A DNA stretch of 64,000 bases from Rhodovibrio sodomensis (GTDB lineage Bacteria > Pseudomonadota > Alphaproteobacteria > Kiloniellales > Rhodovibrionaceae), in NCBI RefSeq assembly GCF_016583645.1, contig NZ_NRRL01000003.1, positions 62,001 to 126,000 on the forward strand, read 5' to 3'. Below are positions 31,991 to 39,798 of this stretch, one piece after another; positions within the stretch are counted from its first letter, which is position 1; the number at the start of each line of letters is the position of its first letter. The position numbers and the translations under genes were made by a program. The notes below the pieces were generated by a model. The model did no database searches, had not been told where the DNA came from, and saw only the letters and a program-made list of their open reading frames with translations.

Positions 31991-32167
31991 TCAGGCGGCG
32001 ATCCGGTTGGTCGGCTCGGTCGTTCGCGCCAGGGCGGCGCGGGCGCGTTCGCCAATGCGGAGCATCAGTTTGGCCTGACGGTCCGGGTCGCCGACCAGAT
32101 CCGCGGCCATCCGCTCGGGGTGCGCGATCAGCTGCTCGATCCCCCGGAGCGCCAGGGTCAGCTCCAT
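31991..32167 (-). CDS. Small helical protein, start uncertain
   Basis: 58 residues from ATG 32167 (MELTLALRGIEQLIAHPERM). The frame stays open and helix-like upstream to about 32250 without an ATG (HHLQQARKVIDSRERQV), so a GTG start at 32197 or an upstream broken start is possible. GAGAG precedes ATG 32167. Confidence 0.5.
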   Translation of the reverse strand: MELTLALRGIEQLIAHPERMAADLVGDPDRQAKLMLRIGERARAALARTTEPTNRIAA

Positions 32168-32261
32168 GACCTGTCGCTCTCGGCTGTCGATCACTTTGCG
32201 TGCCTGCTGGAGATGGTGGCGCGCCGCGGACGAGAATACGGTCGCCCGCGTTAGCGGGAGA

Positions 32262-32678
32262 TCACGCCGGCAGGCCGGCGTGTGGCGCCTGGCTGGCGGC
32301 GGCGAACCCGACATCCGCCAGGGTGTAGGCTGCCAGGGTTGGCCAGCTGTTGGCGCCCCGATCGTGGTCCTGGCGGATCGCCAGCAGGCTCGCGATCCGG
32401 CGCTCAAGCTGCAGCTGGATCTGGGTGCGTGTCACCTGATCCGGGCGCGTCGGGTCGAGGTAGATACCGCTCGCGCCCAGGCCGTCCTGGAAGCGGATCC
32501 GGGTGCCGAAGCTGGTCAGGTGGTGACCGCAGGCCGTGCCGCTGGGGTTGCCCCGGTGGTCGTCCAGGCGGAAGCCGACGATCTGGCCCGCGACCAACTG
32601 CTCCAGCAGGCCCTCGGCCTGTTCGAAAAGCTCCTGGGCGATGCCCTGGTGCTGGGCGTCCAGCTGTGCGTAGGTCAT
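32262..32678 (-). CDS. Uncharacterised 138-residue protein
   Basis: Begins MTYAQLDAQHQGIAQELFEQ; helix-rich first half and a later segment IQLQLERRIASLLAIRQDHD. GAGGAG seven bases upstream of ATG 32678. The longer frame to 32768 enters a hairpin. No family recognised. Confidence 0.65.
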   Translation of the reverse strand: MTYAQLDAQHQGIAQELFEQAEGLLEQLVAGQIVGFRLDDHRGNPSGTACGHHLTSFGTRIRFQDGLGASGIYLDPTRPDQVTRTQIQLQLERRIASLLAIRQDHDRGANSWPTLAAYTLADVGFAAASQAPHAGLPA

Positions 32679-32773
32679 GAGCCAGCTCCTCTTGAGTCCA
32701 AGACGGGGGTCCGGTGCGCCGGGCGGCGCGCACCCGCAAGGGCGCCGCCCGGGCGACCCGGAGCCCACGAAAA

Positions 32774-32806
32774 AGCCCTGCGCCGCCTTCGGGCGGGCGC
32801 AGGGCT
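32774..32806 (-). terminator. Intrinsic terminator
   Basis: Stem AGCCCTGCGCC...GCC around TTCG, followed on the minus strand by TTTTTCGTG. 86 nt past the stop at 32892. Confidence 0.8.
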
Positions 32807-32891
32807 GCTTGTGACTTACTGGGGAGAGGCTGCGTTTTGGTCAGGCGAGGCAGTCGTGTCACGCGCGGTCCGGGAGCCGTACTCGGTCGGG

Positions 32892-33065
32892 TCAGCTGAA
32901 CCGGGACTTGATCGCGCGGTAAATCCTCACGATCAAAACGAGCGCCGTGAAACCAAGGAGACCAGCTACTACGCTGTCGGTGTAGCCGTTCTTGGCGATC
33001 CACATCACGCCGACAATACCCGCGGCGGCGAGGAAGAGCTGAAAGATCCGGATATGAGCGTCCAT
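32892..33065 (-). CDS. Small two-helix membrane protein, 57 residues
   Basis: Reads MDAHIRIFQLFLAAAGIVGV then, after a short polar turn (KNGYTDS), VVAGLLGFTALVLIVRIYRA and a basic end. Two clear helices and a typical positive-inside tail support it. AAGGA lies 12 bases upstream. It is below common length cut-offs. Confidence 0.6.
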   Translation of the reverse strand: MDAHIRIFQLFLAAAGIVGVMWIAKNGYTDSVVAGLLGFTALVLIVRIYRAIKSRFS

Positions 33066-33173
33066 GTCGACGTGAGGTCCTTGTTGGCTGATCGGGAGCT
33101 GGTCGTGAGTGGCAGCGTATAGGATACTCGGAAGTGTTATTACCGCGCTAACGCATGAGGTGACGAGCCTGCT

Positions 33174-33429
33174 TTAGCGGCGGAAGCGGCGATCCTGCGG
33201 CAGGTGGCGTGTCAGCTTGCGCACCTCGGTGATCTCGCTGTGGTGCAGGAGTATCGTCTGCAGCCTTCGGCCCGGGTTCGTGTCGGCGTCGATGGCCGGG
33301 CCGGAGCGATCGGCCGCGTCGACGAAGTGGCCGATCCGCAGCCACGCATAGGTGGGTGCGGTCACGCGGGCGAAGCCATCCCCCCGTGCGCTCGATCTCC
33401 AGACCGCGATATCGGCTGGCGCGTGCCAT
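33174..33429 (-). pseudogene. Small gene frameshifted at a run of six C
   Basis: ATG 33429 has a good AGGGAG eight bases upstream and reads MARASRYRGLEIERT, then enters a C6 run (33380-33385). Removing one base joins it to the frame DGFARVTAPTYAWLRIGHFV that runs to TAA at 33174, giving ~84 residues; as written, the first frame continues into Arg-rich noise. Sequencing error, phase variation or decay are possible. No family recognised. Confidence 0.55.
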
Positions 33430-33448
33430 GTCGGTCGCTCCCTGACGG

Positions 33449-33512
33449 TTCCCGAGCGGGAAGAATGGGTGGCGATGAGCGCGCGTTCCGGACGTTTGTT
33501 CCCGATCGGGAA
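33449..33512. promoter_or_regulatory. Two near-identical 14-bp palindromes
   Basis: TTCCCGAGCGGGAA (33449-33462) and TTCCCGATCGGGAA (33499-33512), centred exactly 50 bp apart, lie just upstream of the frameshifted gene. The spacing is close to five helical turns, as in paired operators bound by a dimeric repressor. They differ from the other leader hairpins. Confidence 0.5.
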
Positions 33513-33539
33513 GATCCCGACCAGCCAGCGCTCGCTCGC

Positions 33540-33806
33540 TCAGGCTCGCCGCGCTTGGCCGGTCTTGCGCAGCCGCCGGCGTTCCTGTCGGTTGCGCGGG
33601 GCGGTCAGGTCCGGATCCGCCATGACCGTGTAGGCGGCGTGGCGATCGCAGGATACGGGAGCGCCCAGGACGGCATCTTCGGGAAGGTCGGCGGGAGCCA
33701 GTTCCCTGGCGAGGCAGGCGGCGAGGCCGGCCGCGGCGATATGCGCGCTGGGAGGCTCCGTCGGCCGGACCTCTTCGTTCGTCTTGGACGCGTAAAGGGA
33801 CGGCAT
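33540..33806 (-). CDS. Uncharacterised 88-residue protein
   Basis: Begins MPSLYASKTNEEVRPTEPPS, Ala/Pro-rich in the first half, ending with a basic stretch (PRNRQERRRLRKTGQARRA). AGGAG six bases upstream supports ATG 33806 over 33812. No family recognised. Confidence 0.58.
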   Translation of the reverse strand: MPSLYASKTNEEVRPTEPPSAHIAAAGLAACLARELAPADLPEDAVLGAPVSCDRHAAYTVMADPDLTAPRNRQERRRLRKTGQARRA

Positions 33807-33829
33807 GGGCATCTCCTGTGCGAAGGGCC

Positions 33830-34156
33830 TCAGGACGCGAGATCGGCAAGGGACGGAAGGCGCCCTGATTGCTCCAGCCGCCGGTGCTCGCGGCCGGCCA
33901 TGAAGATCGCGCGGCGCACCGTGCCGGGGCCGCCCATGGCCGCCGGCACGTCGATACCGTCGTAGCCGTTCCAGAACGCCTCATACCAGCCGCTCGAGGT
34001 GTCCCGGCGATGGACGCCTTTGCGTTCCTTGACCGGCGGCGTGCGTAGCCCGGCTTCGAAGATCCCCTGCAGGTAGCGGTCCTGGTAGCGCTTTGGCGGC
34101 TTGAAGTTGTCGGGCGCGATCAGGTCCGTCGGCGTGTGGATCGGCGGGAGCTTCAT
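33830..34156 (-). CDS. Uncharacterised protein coupled to a phosphoesterase
   Basis: 108 residues, MKLPPIHTPTDLIAPDNFKP..., with a Trp/Tyr-rich core (SSGWYEAFWNGYDGIDVP). Its ATG overlaps the phosphoesterase stop (ATGA at 34156-34153), so the two are translationally coupled and probably work together. Family unknown. Confidence 0.7.
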   Translation of the reverse strand: MKLPPIHTPTDLIAPDNFKPPKRYQDRYLQGIFEAGLRTPPVKERKGVHRRDTSSGWYEAFWNGYDGIDVPAAMGGPGTVRRAIFMAGREHRRLEQSGRLPSLADLAS

Positions 34157-34935
34157 CGCGTCACCGGGATCTCGACGGTCTTCATCGCGACTCGCTTTTC
34201 GTTCAGATAGCCGTGCTGGTTGGAGACCACCCGGGTGTTGCCGAGCATGAAGTCGCAGTCGCCGTGGGTGTGGCCGCAGACCCACAGGTCCGCGCCCGAC
34301 TCCGCGACGAAGTCCTCGAGATCGGAGCAGAACGCCGGCGCCACGCTGGAAGTCGCGTACTTCGCGTCCTGGCAGCGGATCGAGGGCGCGTGGTGCGTGA
34401 CCACGATTGTCGGGCCGTCGAAGGGCTTCGCCAGTTCGTCCCGGATGAAGGCAAGCTCTGCGCGATGGGCGGCGTGCGCGTCGCCTGGCGTGAACCGGTC
34501 GTCGCCGCAGCGGATCAATCGGTGATCGTTCATGCTCATCTGCGCGGCCTGCATTGCGAAGTCCTGTACAGCTTTGCCCTTCAGGCAGTAGTCGGTCCAG
34601 AGGGTGGCGCCGATCACCCGCACGGGCTGCCCGTCGATCTCGAGATGGACCACGCCAGGGTCGAGCAGGTGGACGTTTTCCGTCTGCTCGGCGAGCGCGC
34701 GGGCCATTTCCCGGTTCTGGTGGTAATCGCGGCCGTAGTGCTCATGGTTGCCCATGACATAGATGGCCGGCAGGCCGATCTCGTCGCAGTAGGGGATCGC
34801 TTCCTCCGGCTTGTCGATGTCACCGGCGAGGATCGCGAGCTGCGCGCCATCCTTCCGATAGGCCGAAGGCTCTAGGTAGTGGGTCCGGTGCTCATGGTGC
34901 TGGTCGGACATGTAGCTAGCGACGATGCGCGACAT
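34153..34935 (-). CDS. Calcineurin-like metallophosphoesterase, third copy
   Basis: 260 residues. Motifs YMSDQHHEH (Asp, His), LAGDIDKPE (Asp), VMGNHEHYG (Asn-His), VTHHAPS (His) and VCGHTHGDCD (His) give a complete two-metal site. This resembles the broad predicted phosphoesterase group of phages and bacteria acting on nucleotides or nucleic acids. Followed by a coupled gene. Confidence 0.87.
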   Translation of the reverse strand: MSRIVASYMSDQHHEHRTHYLEPSAYRKDGAQLAILAGDIDKPEEAIPYCDEIGLPAIYVMGNHEHYGRDYHQNREMARALAEQTENVHLLDPGVVHLEIDGQPVRVIGATLWTDYCLKGKAVQDFAMQAAQMSMNDHRLIRCGDDRFTPGDAHAAHRAELAFIRDELAKPFDGPTIVVTHHAPSIRCQDAKYATSSVAPAFCSDLEDFVAESGADLWVCGHTHGDCDFMLGNTRVVSNQHGYLNEKRVAMKTVEIPVTR

Positions 34936-34998
34936 CGGAAGCTCCGGCGAAGGTGTGGGGGTGCAGGATGGAAGTGGTGTCGGGCCGAACCAAACGGC

Positions 34999-35745
34999 TC
35001 ACGCCGCGGCACCGGCCTCGCTCACCTCGGCCTCCTCATCGGGGTCGGTTAGAACGGGATGGTCGCCGTCGACCAGCGCGGCGCGGGCGTTCGTGCAGCC
35101 GTCCTCGGTCAGCCAGTCGATGATCTGGCTCCGGGCCATCCGAACGACCTCGTCGATCGAGTTCCCGTACCAGGCGTACTGGCGGTGCGGGCCGAAGACG
35201 TAGGCGTACAGGCTCACGTAGGCTTTCGGGCGCTGATCCTCGTGGCAGACCGGCGGCCAGGTATAGCCCACCTGGAGGTCGCCGTCGGAGGACTTGCAAA
35301 GTCCGTCTGAGAGCTGCTTGCCGATCTCGATGGCGCGTATGACGAAGGTGCGGAACTGGGTGAGCTCGTCCGGCACCTCGGCCCCCGGCTTCGGGACGAT
35401 CCGGGCGGTCTTGGCGTGCAGCCAGACGTGCGGGGTGATGCCCCGACCATCCTTCTCCTTCGCCGTACCGGTCGCCTCGATGACGATGCCGGCGGCGTGC
35501 CAGTCCTCGTGTTCGCCGCGCTGGATCGGCTCGACGCCGGTCGCCTCGATGGCGGTCTGGATCTCGTCGCGCAGCAGGTAGGCCTGCTTGCCGAAGACGA
35601 CGATCTCGCTCGGTGTGCCGAACGGCCCGTGGCAGAGACCGTAGTCCTCGGCGATCCCGTCGATCGACAGCACGGCCGGTTTGCCCGAGTGGCTGTTGCG
35701 CAGGCTGTATCGGTTCACCAGAAGGCGGCAGGTGATCTGGGTCAT
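34999..35745 (-). CDS. Uncharacterised 248-residue protein
   Basis: Begins MTQITCRLLVNRYSLRNSHS; alpha/beta with acidic C-terminus (DPDEEAEVSEAGAAA). Contains GYTWPPVCHEDQ and YVFGPHRQYAWYGNSIDEVV. It ends 63 bp before the phosphoesterase gene and may share its transcript. No family recognised. Confidence 0.68.
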   Translation of the reverse strand: MTQITCRLLVNRYSLRNSHSGKPAVLSIDGIAEDYGLCHGPFGTPSEIVVFGKQAYLLRDEIQTAIEATGVEPIQRGEHEDWHAAGIVIEATGTAKEKDGRGITPHVWLHAKTARIVPKPGAEVPDELTQFRTFVIRAIEIGKQLSDGLCKSSDGDLQVGYTWPPVCHEDQRPKAYVSLYAYVFGPHRQYAWYGNSIDEVVRMARSQIIDWLTEDGCTNARAALVDGDHPVLTDPDEEAEVSEAGAAA

Positions 35746-35760
35746 CGCTCGGTCGGTCCT

Positions 35761-36504
35761 TCAGGCGTGCGTGGTCGTGGAGGTGGCGCGCTCGAGAGCA
35801 TCGGGGGCATACGCAAGGAACAGCCCCAGCTGGCGCAGCAGGGTCGGCGTTACCTCGGCGTGGCGGAGGTCCTGGATGGCATGACTGACCGCGAAGCTGG
35901 TCACATCCTGGGTGCCGCGCAGGGAGGGCGGCAAGGCCGCGATCCGGTCTGGCGTCTCGGAGAGATCGAGCAAGAAGGTGAGTTCGGGGTTGTCGTAGAG
36001 CCTGAACAGCTCGTCCGCGCCCCGAAACATCATCTCGTGGACCGCGCTGGCGTAATCCAGATCACCGCGATCGTCGATCAGATCGGGGTCGGTCAGCACG
36101 ATCTGGCGCAGCCCCAGCCGGGCGATGTCGTGCAGGCCGAACTTGCCGCCTGGGATCGGCGTTTGACCCTCGAGCAGGATCATGAAGGCGTCGAACTGCT
36201 CGACCTCGGCGCTAACGAACTGCGTTATCGACAGCAGGTAGCCATCATCGCTCTGCGCCACCACCATCGGCTGATCGTCGCCCTTCGCTCCGAAGGTCCC
36301 GCGGGACATCGCCTCGATCGGCAGCAGGTCCCAGGCGTCGATGATGCGCCTGATTGCGGGCAACCCCCGGAGTATGAACCGCGCCGTGGTCGCCGCGACG
36401 ACGTGCTCGATCTTGTTCGCGGCCAGCGAGAAGTCGAAGTCGTGTCGCGGGTGCGAAGGCGTGAGAATCTCCTCGGCGAGCGCCTGGATGGACATGCGGG
36501 TCAT
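35761..36504 (-). CDS. Uncharacterised protein, paralogue of the gene at 20986
   Basis: 247 residues from ATG 36504 (AGGAG seven bases upstream). FILRGLPAIRRIIDAWDLLP, PMVVAQSDDGYLLSITQF and LRQLGLFLAYAPDALE line up with the 20986 protein in the same order and spacing. It ends 15 bp before the 248-residue gene begins. Function unknown. Confidence 0.7.
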   Translation of the reverse strand: MTRMSIQALAEEILTPSHPRHDFDFSLAANKIEHVVAATTARFILRGLPAIRRIIDAWDLLPIEAMSRGTFGAKGDDQPMVVAQSDDGYLLSITQFVSAEVEQFDAFMILLEGQTPIPGGKFGLHDIARLGLRQIVLTDPDLIDDRGDLDYASAVHEMMFRGADELFRLYDNPELTFLLDLSETPDRIAALPPSLRGTQDVTSFAVSHAIQDLRHAEVTPTLLRQLGLFLAYAPDALERATSTTTHA

Positions 36505-36518
36505 GCGAGGACTCCTGG

Positions 36519-37052
36519 TTACGGCTGGCGGCGTGCCAGCTGCGGACGTGGGTCGGTGTAGAAGATGTGGTCGCCGATGACGGGACCGCGCGCCAGGCGG
36601 GTGCTCCAGGAGGGGGAGACGTGGCTCGCGTGATACCAGAGCGCGCCCTTGGTAATGTCCGGAGCAAGGCCGTTGTAGACCGTCCGGGCGATCGTTTTGG
36701 CGTCGCGCCAAGCGTCGGCGTCGGTCGGGTTGTCGCTGCGGCCGTCGCAGTACCAAGAGAACTGGCAGCGGTGGCGACGGATCTCGCCGCCCTGCTTGAT
36801 CACGGCGCAGGCGGTATCCGGCCAGCGATCATCGGTCATCCGGTTCACGACGACCTGGGCCACAGCGAACATGCCGGCGTACCCTTCCCCGCGTGCCTCA
36901 TGGTAGATGTTGAGGGCCATGCAGCGGAGTTCCTGCTCGAGCGTCGATGGGGGAAGGTCGCGGATCGCATCGGCGTGCGCGGTGCTAGCCGGAATGGCCA
37001 GCGCGCAGAGCAGCGCCAGCGCGCTCGCGCGCGTCAGGGTAGAGAGCAGCAT
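36519..37052 (-). CDS. Exported SleB-type cell wall hydrolase
   Basis: 177 residues. A signal peptide (MLLSTLTRASALALLCALAI...ASTAHA) is followed by the Hydrolase_2 domain: LNIYHEARGEGYAGMFAVAQ with the catalytic Glu, VVNRMTDDRWPDTACAVIKQ, and CQFSWYCDG. The family cleaves peptidoglycan as a lytic transglycosylase or muramidase. AAGGAGG five bases upstream fixes the ATG at 37052. A second member is at 38150; these may support envelope crossing or host lysis. Confidence 0.88.
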   Translation of the reverse strand: MLLSTLTRASALALLCALAIPASTAHADAIRDLPPSTLEQELRCMALNIYHEARGEGYAGMFAVAQVVVNRMTDDRWPDTACAVIKQGGEIRRHRCQFSWYCDGRSDNPTDADAWRDAKTIARTVYNGLAPDITKGALWYHASHVSPSWSTRLARGPVIGDHIFYTDPRPQLARRQP

Positions 37053-37095
37053 CGCCGCCTCCTTCATTCACTTTTTTCGTTCTGAGCCGATCCCT

Positions 37096-37129
37096 CGCGG
37101 GGGCGGTCAAAAGACCGCGCGCCCCCGCG
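37096..37129 (-). other. Leader hairpin with duplicated arm segment
   Basis: CGCGGGGGCGGTC pairs with a right arm GACCGC-G-CGCCCCCGCG, with CGC twice around one G. 44 nt upstream of the hydrolase start. Confidence 0.7.
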
Positions 37130-37177
37130 TTGGGATGGATCGCCTTACAGGAACCGCCCCGCACCGCCGGGCATTTT

Positions 37178-37197
37178 CGCTAAATTGAAGATGGGGT
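37178..37197. promoter_or_regulatory. Recurrent regulatory motif
   Basis: CGCTAAAT (37178-37185) directly followed by GAAGATGGGGT (37187-37197) in the divergent interval between 37052 and 37340. The same two elements occur at 27440-27482. Confidence 0.4.
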
Positions 37198-37339
37198 CGT
37201 CTGAAGCGCTTCCGTCGGAACGCGCAAACGTTCGGCGGCGGCTCGCATTGACCGGTGTGGCCCGGGTCCGATAGACGAGCATGGCGCGAAGCGCGCGGGG
37301 GAAGCTCTCCGGTCCAATCGAGCGTACGGGGAAATCGCG

Positions 37340-37720
37340 ATGGAGTACCTGCCACCGACGACGCTGGCGATCATGTTCATCGCCTTCGGGGCGGCGCGGT
37401 TCGAGAACCAGCGCTGGATACGGGCGCGAAGCATGGGGATGAAGGGCGCCAACCAGGCGATCGGGACGTTCGTCGACCTGACCGGTTTTGTGGCGCTGCT
37501 GTTCGCCGGGGCGTTTCTGATCGCATACGCCGTGGATCAGTCGATCCTTCAGGCGCTCGTTTTGTTCGGTTGCGGGGTCGCTGGCGTCCTTGCGGTCTCG
37601 GTCCCGATCGGCTTGCTGTTCGGCGGGGACAATTGGCTGGTCTGGATCGTGGGGACGGTCGCGGTTTGGCCCCTTGGGCTCGCGCTTATCCCCTGGGTAT
37701 CCTGGTTCGGGGTCGCGTGA
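37340..37720 (+). CDS. Plus-strand membrane protein
   Basis: 126 residues with helices at about 6-20, 43-62, 69-90 and 98-118 (WLVWIVGTVAVWPLGLALIP). It is divergent from the SleB-like gene. GGGGAAA precedes the ATG. No family recognised. Confidence 0.7.
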   Translation: MEYLPPTTLAIMFIAFGAARFENQRWIRARSMGMKGANQAIGTFVDLTGFVALLFAGAFLIAYAVDQSILQALVLFGCGVAGVLAVSVPIGLLFGGDNWLVWIVGTVAVWPLGLALIPWVSWFGVA

Positions 37721-37774
37721 GGCAGCGGAGCCGGTTTCCCTGCTCCATCAACCCTGTCAGCGCGTGTCTGGCGA

Positions 37775-38026
37775 TCAGAACGACGCATAGTCGATCACGT
37801 CGGTGATCTGGGCCTGGTTCTCCACGCACCAATTGAAGATGGCGTGGAACTGGGTGTCCTCGCAGTTCGGCATGCCGGCGGCCTTGCTGGCTTCGATCAG
37901 GTCCTCGTCGTTCATGGTCTCGTCATGGTTGGGCGTGATGCGATCCCCGGTGCCGGCCGGAACGACGCACCAGGCGCAGATCCCATCATTGGGGTGATGC
38001 GAAAAGTGAACCTCGACCTGCAACAT
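37775..38026 (-). CDS. Uncharacterised 83-residue protein
   Basis: Begins MLQVEVHFSHHPNDGICAWC and is acidic with five cysteines/histidines clustered near the N-terminus, possibly metal binding. AGGAG upstream of the ATG. Convergent with the plus-strand gene ending at 37720. No family recognised. Confidence 0.62.
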   Translation of the reverse strand: MLQVEVHFSHHPNDGICAWCVVPAGTGDRITPNHDETMNDEDLIEASKAAGMPNCEDTQFHAIFNWCVENQAQITDVIDYASF

Positions 38027-38149
38027 GACAGTGCTCCTGTTGGACTACGGGTATCTGGGTGAGTGGGGCGTGGCGACGCCACGTTAGACTAAGGATCGAT
38101 GCCCGGCTTGCCGGCCCCGAGCGATGCGCGCCAGGTGAGGGCGATCCGG

Positions 38150-38836
38150 TCAGGGACGGCGGTAGAAACGATGAGCGCCGATCTCCATGGTCGTCGGGTA
38201 GATCTGTGCCCAGTCCGGCAGCCCGCCGCGCTGGTTCATGATCTCCGGCGCGAGAAAGTGGGTGGCGCCAGCTGTGGGATCCTTGCTGAGATTTCCGGCC
38301 ATCGCCTGAAAGGCCAGGGCCCGGGCGATGAACAGGGACGAGGCCTCGATACGGTTGCGCGGCACGACGCGCGGCGGCAAGGAGCCGCTCTCGATTGCCT
38401 TCCGAAGACCGCTGAAGCGCGGGTCCTGCGTGAGGAACTCGAACTGGGCGCGCTGTCCGATGACCGCGCAGGGCGTGGCCGGGTAATCGGGGTCGGAGAT
38501 CCGGTTCTTGATCACCCAGACGACTGCTTCCATGCCAGCCTCGACCTCGCCGCGCGCCTCGCCGAACACGGCCGCCGCCAGGCACCGGCGCTGGCGCTCC
38601 AGGCCGAACGGGTCGAGCTGCAGGACCGTGTCGCCAATCTGGTAGGGCGCGGTCGGGCCGCCCGGCGTCGGGTCGATCGGGGTCATGAACCCGGGCAACT
38701 GGTCGGTGAAGGCGCGACAGTCGAAGTCGTCTATGGCGCAGACGGGGTCGCGGCCCTCGGCGAGCAGCGGGATCGAAAACAGGCAGGTGAGGCACGCCAC
38801 ACAGGCGGCCAGGATCCATTGCGGGATGCTGAGCAT
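38150..38836 (-). CDS. Exported SleB-type cell wall hydrolase, second copy
   Basis: 228 residues from ATG 38836 (GGAG seven bases upstream). A signal-like N-terminus (MLSIPQWILAACVACLTCLF) precedes ~60 extra residues and a Hydrolase_2 domain: CLAAAVFGEARGEVEAGMEA carries the catalytic Glu, then VVWVIKNRI and TPCAVIGQRAQFEFL. It diverges from the 36519 copy and has a longer N-terminal region, so it is not a recent duplicate. Periplasmic peptidoglycan cleavage is inferred. Confidence 0.82.
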   Translation of the reverse strand: MLSIPQWILAACVACLTCLFSIPLLAEGRDPVCAIDDFDCRAFTDQLPGFMTPIDPTPGGPTAPYQIGDTVLQLDPFGLERQRRCLAAAVFGEARGEVEAGMEAVVWVIKNRISDPDYPATPCAVIGQRAQFEFLTQDPRFSGLRKAIESGSLPPRVVPRNRIEASSLFIARALAFQAMAGNLSKDPTAGATHFLAPEIMNQRGGLPDWAQIYPTTMEIGAHRFYRRP

Positions 38837-38977
38837 ACTGGAACTCCGGCAAATATCGGGGTGCGGCGTCACTACGCGCCGGCGCCCTGGCCACGCGGGC
38901 TGGTCTGCGGAGAGCGCGGGGTGTTAGGCGCCTTCGGTGGGTGGCGCTCGGATAAGGACGCGAGGACACGGCTCACC

Positions 38978-39274
38978 TTGAGGCGACTGAAGCGGGTGCT
39001 CGGCGGTGTGCTGAGTCTCGCCGTCGGTCTCGTCGGCTTCGCCCTGGCACAGGGGTTTGGCGAGGCCGCGGGAGAGGTCGTCGAGCGGTATCTCTATGAA
39101 CCGGACCGGCAGGAGAAGCTGGAAGTCGCGGCGGAGGGCGTGCGCGAGCGCCTCGACCTACCCAAGCAGCTGGATCGGATCAGCATGCTCAGGCACGTGG
39201 AATCCGGGCAGAACCGGCTGATCTACTTCTACAAGATCGATCCAGGTCCTGGCCGGACGCTGGTCGACGACTGA
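38978..39274 (+). CDS. Small plus-strand protein with one hydrophobic helix, TTG start
   Basis: About 98 residues from TTG 38978, which has AAGGACGCGAGGAC upstream. LGGVLSLAVGLVGFALAQGF is a hydrophobic helix, followed by an amphipathic region (EKLEVAAEGVRERLDLPKQL) and IYFYKIDPGP. The upstream start is uncertain. Divergent from the SleB-like gene. Confidence 0.55.
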   Translation: MRRLKRVLGGVLSLAVGLVGFALAQGFGEAAGEVVERYLYEPDRQEKLEVAAEGVRERLDLPKQLDRISMLRHVESGQNRLIYFYKIDPGPGRTLVDD

Positions 39275-39280
39275 TCCCAG

Positions 39281-39457
39281 ATGCAGGGACGGGCGCTGCG
39301 CCGCCGGCTGTGTGAGGGCGACAAGAAGGCCTATGAGGCCTGGCGGTCGCTCTTGCGGGACGCGGTCGCGATCGAGGCGCGTTATCGCTTCGCCTCGGAC
39401 CGGGGCCGTGAAGTCTTCCTGTTCGAACCCGGCGTGTGCGGGATCGGGGAGGGCTAG
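39281..39457 (+). CDS. Small plus-strand protein, 58 residues
   Basis: Reads MQGRALRRRLCEGDKKAYEA and on through RFASDRGREVFLFEPG to TAG. It begins 6 bp after the previous stop, consistent with a two-gene transcript, and its stop overlaps the convergent gene's stop in CTAG. Below common length cut-offs. No family recognised. Confidence 0.55.
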   Translation: MQGRALRRRLCEGDKKAYEAWRSLLRDAVAIEARYRFASDRGREVFLFEPGVCGIGEG

Positions 39458-39762
39458 CTGGGGTCTGTCGGTTTACCCTGGGAGTCGACGTCTATCTGAT
39501 CAGTCTCCTGCTTCTCGCCCCGATACAGTCTCAGCGCGGCCTGCAGGGTATCGATCAGTTCTTGAGCGGCGTCCGGGTTGAGCTGCGACTGGGCGAGCTG
39601 TCCGTTGCCCCACAGCTGGATGCCGAGAAAGCGACTCGTCTCCGCGTCGATGCTGATGGCCGCATAGCCGTCGTGGCGGGATTTCCACTCGATTTCCCAG
39701 ACGTTTCGTGTCTCGGTTGGATAACGGCTGCTGGTGAGGTAGCGGCCTGACGTCCTGTTCAT
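39454..39762 (-). CDS. Uncharacterised 102-residue protein
   Basis: Begins MNRTSGRYLTSSRYPTETRN; a beta-rich middle (VWEIEWKSRHDGYAAISIDA, FLGIQLWGNGQLAQS) and helical end. Its stop overlaps the plus-strand stop by 4 bp. Weak ribosome-binding site. Confidence 0.6.
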   Translation of the reverse strand: MNRTSGRYLTSSRYPTETRNVWEIEWKSRHDGYAAISIDAETSRFLGIQLWGNGQLAQSQLNPDAAQELIDTLQAALRLYRGEKQETDQIDVDSQGKPTDPS

Positions 39763-39798
39763 GGGTTTGCAGACCTGTATCGTGGCCGGCGCGGCCGG

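Noticed and set aside
38099..38977. Long plus-strand open frame opposite the second SleB-like gene
   Set aside because: Arg/Gly/Val-rich composition and the clear hydrolase motifs on the other strand show it is a shadow; only its last ~98 residues, beyond the opposite gene, are kept.
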